Shown: positions 59,316 through 64,000 of the stretch, piece after piece
How positions within the stretch are numbered: position 1 is the stretch's first letter
Layout of the letters: each line of letters starts with the position of its first letter
DNA from: Streptomyces neyagawaensis
Lineage (GTDB): Bacteria; Actinomycetota; Actinomycetes; Streptomycetales; Streptomycetaceae
Assembly (NCBI RefSeq): GCF_023516595.1
Contig: NZ_JAMGBG010000041.1
Location: 117,656-181,655 of the forward strand
Length of the DNA stretch: 64,000 nucleotides
Direction of reading: 5' to 3'
The notes under the pieces: model-generated
The model's database searches: none
Told to the model about the DNA's origin: nothing
The model's input: the letters and a program-made list of their open reading frames with translations, nothing else
Program-made: the position numbers and the translations under genes

Positions 59316-60412
59316 TCGGCGGTCGCCTCCGTGCGGTCGCGGTCGGTCACCGACCACCAGGACAGCTCCCGGATGACGGGCTTGTCGGACACCTGTTCCT
59401 CGCTCCACTCGGGCGCCGGGACATTGGTGGTACGGGACCGGACCTGTATGCGCTCGACGACCCCACCGGAGCCGCCGGCCCGCTCGCCGTCGAGCTCGCG
59501 GTCGAGGCGCATCACCACGATGCGGCGCAGATAGCGCTCGGACAGCTCACCGCGTGAGCTCGTCGCGCGGTTCTCGGTGTCGTGCGTGGAGACATAGAAG
59601 TCCCAGGCGCGACGCAGCTCGTTCTGGTCGGTGTGGCTGGGCATCAGGTTGCCGTCGATGGCGGCCCCGTCGAGCGCGGAGAGGTCGTACCAGCCGGTCT
59701 CACGGAAACCGCCGCCCGGCTTGCGGACCTGCGCCCGGACCTGCACGGCGATGTTCTGCTGCAACGGGTTCGGCGCGAACAGCTTCCAGTTCTGCTCGAA
59801 CTCCGGGTACACCCAGTCGTCCACCGCCTGACCATGCTGCTTCGTCATCGTGTTCGAGGGCGCCACATGCAGGAACACCATCCCGACGTGCACACAGGCC
59901 ACCACGGCCACGACAGCCAGCACGAGCGCCACGACGATCTGGTACGGCAGCGAGAGCGCGGCTATGCCGGACGCGGCGGGGGGCGGCTGCGGCGGGCAGA
60001 GGGCGTCGTCCGAAGGCGGCGAGGCGTGCGGGGTGTTGTACGGAGGGGGCGGGGTCTGCGGACGCTGCCGCGCAGCCCACGCCGGAGCACGAGCCGGAAC
60101 AGGCGCGCGACCGATGCGGTCGGACTCGACAACCGGGGCAGGGTCGGCATCCGGGGCGGGGTCGGCATCCGGGGCGGGGTCGGCGTCCGGGCCGAAGTCG
60201 GTATGCGGGACGGAGCCGGTTTCCGGGGCGGGGCCGGTTTCAGGGACGGGTGGGGAAGCGGGAGCAGGTGTGTCGGCGTTCGCGTTCGCGTCCGCATTCG
60301 CGTCGGCGCCATCGCCACGGTCGGCGGTCGCGTCGCCCGGGACTATGGAAGCGGAGCCCTCGGGCTCGTCCGGCCCGCGCCGGGCGTTCGAGACCTCGTC
60401 GTACGCGTCCAT
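59312..60412 (-). CDS. DUF5819 family membrane protein
   Basis: A 366-residue protein. The first 145 residues are a disordered acidic N-terminus with Asp/Pro/Ala repeats (ADANADANANAD, DADPAP three times). One membrane helix follows (VVALVLAVVAVVACVHVGMV). The outside domain shows FEQNWKLFAPNPLQQNIAVQ, TGWYDLSALDGAAIDGNLMP and a Ser/Arg region ending near LSWWSVTDRD, the DUF5819 pattern. ATG 60412 follows GGGCGGA. Coupled to the HTTM gene, it is probably the extracytoplasmic partner of that membrane enzyme. Confidence 0.88.
   Translation of the reverse strand: MDAYDEVSNARRGPDEPEGSASIVPGDATADRGDGADANADANANADTPAPASPPVPETGPAPETGSVPHTDFGPDADPAPDADPAPDADPAPVVESDRIGRAPVPARAPAWAARQRPQTPPPPYNTPHASPPSDDALCPPQPPPAASGIAALSLPYQIVVALVLAVVAVVACVHVGMVFLHVAPSNTMTKQHGQAVDDWVYPEFEQNWKLFAPNPLQQNIAVQVRAQVRKPGGGFRETGWYDLSALDGAAIDGNLMPSHTDQNELRRAWDFYVSTHDTENRATSSRGELSERYLRRIVVMRLDRELDGERAGGSGGVVERIQVRSRTTNVPAPEWSEEQVSDKPVIRELSWWSVTDRDRTEATAE
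60133..60204 (-). repeat. 18-bp coding repeat in the DUF5819 N-terminus
   Basis: Units of CCGGGGCGGGGTCGGCAT (plus strand) begin at 60133, 60151 and 60169, with a degenerate copy at 60187. They encode the DADPAP hexapeptide repeat. Confidence 0.85.
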
Positions 60413-60743
60413 TCCGCCCCGCTCCCCGATTCCCACTCCCGGTCCGTTTCCCCACCGGAACTTACTCAGCCGCGTGCATCCGGCACAGTCCCGGTGGCCA
60501 CAGCAGTCACATCGTCACACCGATCAGACGGCACCCACGAGGTTATCCACAGCCTCGGACACCTTACGGCGCCGTGCTCCACCGTTGAGGTCAGCAGCCG
60601 ACGCAGCAGGAGGTGAGCAGCCGAACCGTCCGGACCTTCACCGACTCACAGCCGGCCCCTCTCCGGTCGCTCACGTCATTCCCTTCTTCTAGAACCTGTT
60701 CTATCTTGACGCCCCGTCATCGGCGACACGGAAGGGCGGAACC
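60413..60743. other. 331-bp divergent promoter region
   Basis: This gap lies between the DUF5819 gene and the acyl-CoA dehydrogenase. It holds a TTATCCACA box at 60543-60551 and a KstR-like palindrome at 60690-60703. No small gene or hairpin is obvious. Confidence 0.55.
60690..60703. promoter_or_regulatory. KstR-like operator TAGAAC-CT-GTTCTA
   Basis: A perfect 6+2+6 palindrome fitting the TNNAACNNGTTNNA pattern of actinobacterial KstR, 41 bases before the acyl-CoA dehydrogenase start. Confidence 0.6.
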
Positions 60744-61934
60744 GTGGACTTCACCTTCACCGAGGAGCAGCAGGCGGCGGCCGAGGCGGCGAGGGCGGTG
60801 TTCGCCGGGGTCGCACCGGACGGGGTGCCGAGCCCCTCGCTGGTTCCGGGAGCCGTGGCCGACGACTTCGACCGGGCCCTGTGGACACGGCTGGCCGACG
60901 CGGACCTGCTCAGCCTCCTGCTGGACCCCTCCTACGGCGGCTCGGGGCTCGACGCGATCGCACTGTGCCTGGTGCTGCGCGAGTCGGCGAAGGTCCTGGC
61001 CCGGGTGCCGCTGCTGGAGAGCAGCGCGGCCGCCGCGACCGTCCAGGCGTACGGCAGCGAGGAAGCGAGGGCCGACCTGCTCACCCGGGTCGGCCGGGGC
61101 GAGGTCGTCCTGAGCGTCGCCGCACACGGCCGCACCGGCCACGACCCGGCCGAACTCGCGGTCACCGCCCAGCGCGACGCCGACGGGGCGTGGGTCCTCG
61201 ACGGAGTGCAGACGGCGGTGCCCTGGGCATACAACGCCGACTACATCGTCGTACCGGCGACGGCCGTGGCCGGGGGCGCCGGGCTCACCGAGGCCCAGCA
61301 CACCGCCATGGCACCGGTCGGCACCGACCGTGTCCTGCTCGCCCTCGTCCCCCGCGTCCACGAGGGCGTGGTCCTCGCCGAGCAGATCTCGACGGCGGGT
61401 GAGCGGCTCGCCGAGCTGCGGCTGGACTCCGCCCGGATCCCCGCACGGGACGTCATCGACGCGGACGGCGCCTGGGAAGGGCTCCGCGAACTGTTGACCA
61501 TCGGCACCTGTGCGCTGGCCCTCGGGCTGGGGGAGGGGGTCCTCACCATGACCGGTGAATACGCCGGCAAGCGGGAACAGTTCGGGCACCCGATCGCCTC
61601 GTTCCAGGCCGTCGCCGTCCAGGCCGCCGACCGGTACATCGACCTCCGCGCCATGGAGGCCACCCTGTGGCAGGCCGCTTGGCGCATCAGTTCCGGAGCG
61701 ACAGGTGCTCTGCCCCCGGCCGGGGACGTCGCCGTGGCGAAGATCTGGGCCTCGGAGGGCGTACGGCGGGTCGTCCAGACCGCACAACACCTGCACGGCG
61801 GCTTCGGCGCCGACGTCGAGTACCCCCTGCACCGCTACCACGCCTGGGCCAAGCACCTCGAACTCTCCCTCGGCCCGGCAGCGACCCACGAGGAGTTCCT
61901 GGGCGATCTACTGGCAGCGCACCCCTTGGGCTGA
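60744..61934 (+). CDS. Acyl-CoA dehydrogenase (FadE28/29-like subunit type)
   Basis: A 396-residue dehydrogenase starting with GTG 60744 after GGAAGGGCGG. It begins MDFTFTEEQQAAAEAARAVF. The flavin domain has AYNADYIVVPATAVAGGAG; the C-terminal part reads REQFGHPIASFQAVAVQAAD and HGGFGADVEYPLHRYHAWAK. The EYPLHRY pattern and modest length resemble subunits of heteromeric dehydrogenases that shorten sterol side chains, which fits the KstR-like operator. The partner subunit is not in the window. It is monocistronic. Confidence 0.88.
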   Translation: MDFTFTEEQQAAAEAARAVFAGVAPDGVPSPSLVPGAVADDFDRALWTRLADADLLSLLLDPSYGGSGLDAIALCLVLRESAKVLARVPLLESSAAAATVQAYGSEEARADLLTRVGRGEVVLSVAAHGRTGHDPAELAVTAQRDADGAWVLDGVQTAVPWAYNADYIVVPATAVAGGAGLTEAQHTAMAPVGTDRVLLALVPRVHEGVVLAEQISTAGERLAELRLDSARIPARDVIDADGAWEGLRELLTIGTCALALGLGEGVLTMTGEYAGKREQFGHPIASFQAVAVQAADRYIDLRAMEATLWQAAWRISSGATGALPPAGDVAVAKIWASEGVRRVVQTAQHLHGGFGADVEYPLHRYHAWAKHLELSLGPAATHEEFLGDLLAAHPLG

Positions 61935-61979
61935 GCGCCGCCCACCCACTGAGCCGAGCGCCGTGCACACCGACCAAAA

Positions 61980-62006
61980 GGGGCGCGCGAAACAACCGCG
62001 CGCCCC
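61980..62006. terminator. Bidirectional terminator
   Basis: A 10-bp stem (GGGGCGCGCG and its complement) with a seven-base loop AAACAAC lies between the convergent acyl-CoA dehydrogenase and rhodanese genes. Confidence 0.8.
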
Positions 62007-62029
62007 TGACCCTGGAAAGCTCTCCGAAC

Positions 62030-62377
62030 CTAGAGAACGAACCCGCTCTCACCCTTGTCGTCCACCACCGGCCGCCCTGCGGCCGCCCAGACCTGCATCC
62101 CGCCGTCCACGTTCACCGCGTCGATGCCCTGCTGGACCAGGTACATGGTGACCTGTGCCGAACGCCCGCCCGAACGGCAGATCACATGAACCCTGCCGTC
62201 CTGCGGCGCTGCCTCGGTCAACTCGCCGTACCGCGCCACGAACTCGCTGATCGGGATGTGCAGCGCCCCTTCGGCATGACCCGCCTGCCACTCGTCGTCC
62301 TCCCGGACGTCGAGCAGGAAGTCGTTGTCCTTGAGGTCCCCGACCTCGACCGTGGGCACACCAGCTCCGAAATGCAT
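62030..62377 (-). CDS. Rhodanese-like protein
   Basis: A 115-residue single-domain rhodanese. The fold opens with VEVGDLKDNDFLLDVREDDE and the catalytic loop is VICRSGGRSAQVTMYL, with the sulfur-carrying Cys. The size equals GlpE/PspE-type sulfurtransferases that move persulfide sulfur in the cytoplasm. ATG 62377 starts MHFGAGVPTVEVGDL. It is upstream of no coupled gene. The sulfur donor and acceptor are unknown. Confidence 0.93.
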   Translation of the reverse strand: MHFGAGVPTVEVGDLKDNDFLLDVREDDEWQAGHAEGALHIPISEFVARYGELTEAAPQDGRVHVICRSGGRSAQVTMYLVQQGIDAVNVDGGMQVWAAAGRPVVDDKGESGFVL

Positions 62378-62517
62378 GCGTACGACGCTACCCGACCGCA
62401 CGCCCCCACACCGCCGCCGTACCTCACCTACTCGCGACCTACTCGCGTCGCCCGGCTTCCCCGGCGTGGCCACCCTGACCACCCTGCCGTCAGGGACCCT
62501 CCTGACCGCCCTGAAGC

Positions 62518-63576
62518 TCAGGAGCCCTCCTGACCGCCTTGGCCGACATGCCCCTCGTCGCCGTCCTGGTCACCGTGCCCCACCTGCCCGACCTGACCGC
62601 CCTCGCCGAGCAGCCCCGCCAGTTCCGCCTCCCGCTGGGCGACCTCCGTCAGCAGCTGTTCGGCGATCTCGTCGAGAAGGCGGTCGGGGTCGTCCGGGGC
62701 GATGCGGAGCATGGAGCCGATGGCGCCCTCCTCCAGTTCGCGGGCGACCAGGGTGAGCAGTTCCTTGCGCTGGGCCAGCCATTCGAGGCGGGCGTAGAGC
62801 TCCTCGCTGCGGCTGGGCCTGCGCTCCTCCGGCACGGGACCCGCGGCCCACTCCTGCGACAGTTCCCGCAGCAGCGTCTCGTCACCCCGTCCGTAGGCCG
62901 CGTTGACCCGCGATATGAACGCGTCGCGCCGCTCGCGCTCCTTGTCGTCCTGGGCCAGATCGGGGTGGGCCTTGCGGACCAGCTCGCGGTAGAGCCGGCG
63001 GGCCTCGTCGCTGGGTCGCACCCGCTCCGGGGGCCGCACGGCCTGGTCGGTGAGCATGGCCGCGGCCTCCGGGAACAGGCCCTCCGAGTCCATCCAGCCG
63101 TGGAACAGCTCCTCCACGCCCGGCATGGGCATGACCCGCGCCCGTGCCTCCTGCGCCTTGCGCATGTCCTCGGGGTCACCGGTCCGTGCGGCCTTGGCCT
63201 CGGCGATCTGGGCGTCGAGCTCGTCGAGCCGGGCGTACATCGGTCCGAGCTTCTGGTGGTGCAACCGGGAGAAGTTCTCCACCTCGACCCGGAAGGTCTC
63301 CACCGCGATCTCGTACTCGATCAGCGCCTGCTCGGCCGCCCGCACAGCCCGCTCCAGCCGTTCCTCGGGCCGCTCACCCCCGGTGCCGTCACCGGGCGCC
63401 GCACCTCCGGCCGAAGCGGAACCCTCGGCCGCGCCCGCACCCTGGGCGGAAGCGGAACCCTCCGCGGCCTCCGCGCCCTCGGCGGAAGCGCTCTCGCCCC
63501 GCCCCGGACCCCCAGCGGGCTCCACGGGCTCGGCGGGGTGCTCGGACTGGGTCTGATCGGCTTCCGGGCTCGTCAC
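62518..63576 (-). CDS. J-domain protein
   Basis: A 352-residue protein. The first 70 residues are an Ala/Gly/Glu/Ser repeat region (EGSASAQGAGAAEGSASAGG). A coiled-coil follows (LERAVRAAEQALIEYEIAVE to LDELDAQIAEAKAARTG). Residues about 190-240 hold a J-like domain with the HPD motif in YRELVRKAHPDLAQDDKE, so it may stimulate a DnaK-type ATPase. The C-terminus is helical, with a Gly/Asp/Gln-rich end (GQVGQVGHGDQDGDEGHVGQ). The start is a GTG at 63576 with a weak site. Confidence 0.82.
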   Translation of the reverse strand: MTSPEADQTQSEHPAEPVEPAGGPGRGESASAEGAEAAEGSASAQGAGAAEGSASAGGAAPGDGTGGERPEERLERAVRAAEQALIEYEIAVETFRVEVENFSRLHHQKLGPMYARLDELDAQIAEAKAARTGDPEDMRKAQEARARVMPMPGVEELFHGWMDSEGLFPEAAAMLTDQAVRPPERVRPSDEARRLYRELVRKAHPDLAQDDKERERRDAFISRVNAAYGRGDETLLRELSQEWAAGPVPEERRPSRSEELYARLEWLAQRKELLTLVARELEEGAIGSMLRIAPDDPDRLLDEIAEQLLTEVAQREAELAGLLGEGGQVGQVGHGDQDGDEGHVGQGGQEGS

Positions 63577-63699
63577 CCGACCCAGCCTAGGCCACGACTC
63601 CGAGCGCCACCGAGCCCACCCGAAGGCACCCCGCCCGACCGGGAACGACGAGACCGAACAGCCCACACCGACGCGACCAAGCCGAGAACCGACCAGAGA

Positions 63700-63811
63700 A
63701 ATCAACCCGAGTCGACCGCACCCTTCACGCCGGGAATCAACCCGCGCCAGCCGCACCTCCATACCGGGAATCAACCCCGGGCCGACCGACCCTCCGAGCC
63801 GAAAGTCAACC
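63700..63811 (+). repeat. 34-35-bp tandem repeat, four degenerate copies
   Basis: Copies of AATCAACCC (once AAGTCAACC) start at 63700, 63735, 63769 and 63803, giving periods of 35, 34 and 34 bases, followed each time by GCC/GACC-rich sequence. They fill the gap upstream of the J-domain gene. On the minus strand they give repeated GGGTTGATT segments. Confidence 0.85.
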
Positions 63812-63863
63812 CCAGCCGACCACACCCGCTACCGCCCGCCGAGCCCCCTCGCCCCGGCCCTCG

Positions 63864-64000
63864 TCACACCCCGGCCTCGGCCTCGATCCGCCCGGCCCGT
63901 ATCGCCGCCACCAGGTCCGCGTGGTCCGCCTCCGTACGGTCGGCGTAGGTGACGGCGAACGTCGCGACGGCCTCGTCGAGCTCCTCGTTCTTGCCGCAGT
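63864..64000 (-). CDS. DUF2252 family protein, C-terminal end only
   Basis: The last 45 codons of a gene that continues beyond the right edge of the window. The sequence TFAVTYADRTEADHADLVAA followed by IRAGRIEAEAGV matches the end of DUF2252 proteins, a kinase-like-fold family of unknown activity. Only the end is visible, so the identification rests on this short match. Confidence 0.65.
   Translation of the reverse strand, partial: CGKNEELDEAVATFAVTYADRTEADHADLVAAIRAGRIEAEAGV

Noticed and set aside
63700..63811. Possible CRISPR-like array
   Set aside because: The units are degenerate along their whole length with no constant repeat and variable spacers, and no cas genes are near.
1..64000. 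tRNA, rRNA, riboswitch or biosynthetic gene cluster
   Set aside because: No cloverleaf, T-box or ribosomal RNA sequence was recognised by eye, and no polyketide, peptide-synthetase or terpene genes are present.

Overview
The window is high-GC chromosomal DNA from a Streptomyces or a very close relative. The codon bias, the gene families (SseB, DUF6458, Bpa, HTTM with DUF5819, two bkd operons) and four perfect copies of the Streptomyces parS palindrome all point that way. parS sites cluster around oriC in this genus, so the window probably lies near the origin. The gene order (aspS, a bkdABC-like operon, two Ser/Thr kinases, a second bkd operon with an Lrp-type regulator, paa genes) fits the conserved core of the linear chromosome. 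There is no rRNA, tRNA, CRISPR array or complete insertion sequence. The only candidate mobile pieces are a 106-bp inverted-repeat element near 13.3 kb and an isolated BRO-N antirepressor-like gene at 31 kb.

Layout. 0-2 kb: cupin gene and a three-gene cassette led by an AbiEii-like protein whose active site looks lost. 2-5.7 kb: DrrAB-type ABC exporter with a DUF4097 gene, divergent from a GbsR/MarR regulator across an operator-rich promoter. 5.5-8.4 kb: small genes, a GPP34 protein with a membrane partner, and a Tat-exported intradiol dioxygenase. 8.5-19 kb: aspS, a SpoIIE-type phosphatase, AI-2E transporter, HTH membrane protein, beta-helix protein, membrane protein, pirin and SseB. 19-31 kb: acyl-CoA dehydrogenase, M18 aminopeptidase, thioredoxin/NHL protein, nitrilase, mycothiol-dependent enzyme, GntR with MFS exporter, and a D,D-carboxypeptidase. 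31-36 kb: BRO-N gene and the first branched-chain keto-acid dehydrogenase operon. 36-45 kb: two divergent kinases, the proteasome activator Bpa, a quinone oxidoreductase and a second DrrAB-type exporter. 45-48.3 kb: K+ channel, three parS sites, moeA and mobA. 48.6-57 kb: second keto-acid dehydrogenase operon divergent from its Lrp-type regulator, then TetR with 3-hydroxyacyl-CoA dehydrogenase divergent from paaN. 57-64 kb: RNA methyltransferase, HTTM/DUF5819 pair, acyl-CoA dehydrogenase with a KstR-like operator, rhodanese, J-domain protein and the end of a DUF2252 gene.

How the genes work together. Both dehydrogenase operons encode E1-alpha, E1-beta and E2 and should make the branched-chain acyl-CoA starters used for fatty acids and polyketides. 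The TetR gene, paaN/hydroxyacyl-CoA dehydrogenase and the second bkd operon share the same operator, ACCGA-N4-TCGGT, in their two divergent promoters, which suggests one regulon. Chromosome-maintenance signals are overlaid on metabolic genes: parS forms the first codons of the K+ channel and the last codons of moeA, and three identical DnaA boxes at an exact 23-bp period sit between the thioredoxin/NHL gene and a LURP-one-like gene.

Limits. All functions are read from protein motifs by eye, without database searches. Start sites are chosen from ribosome binding sites and overlaps, and several remain ambiguous.
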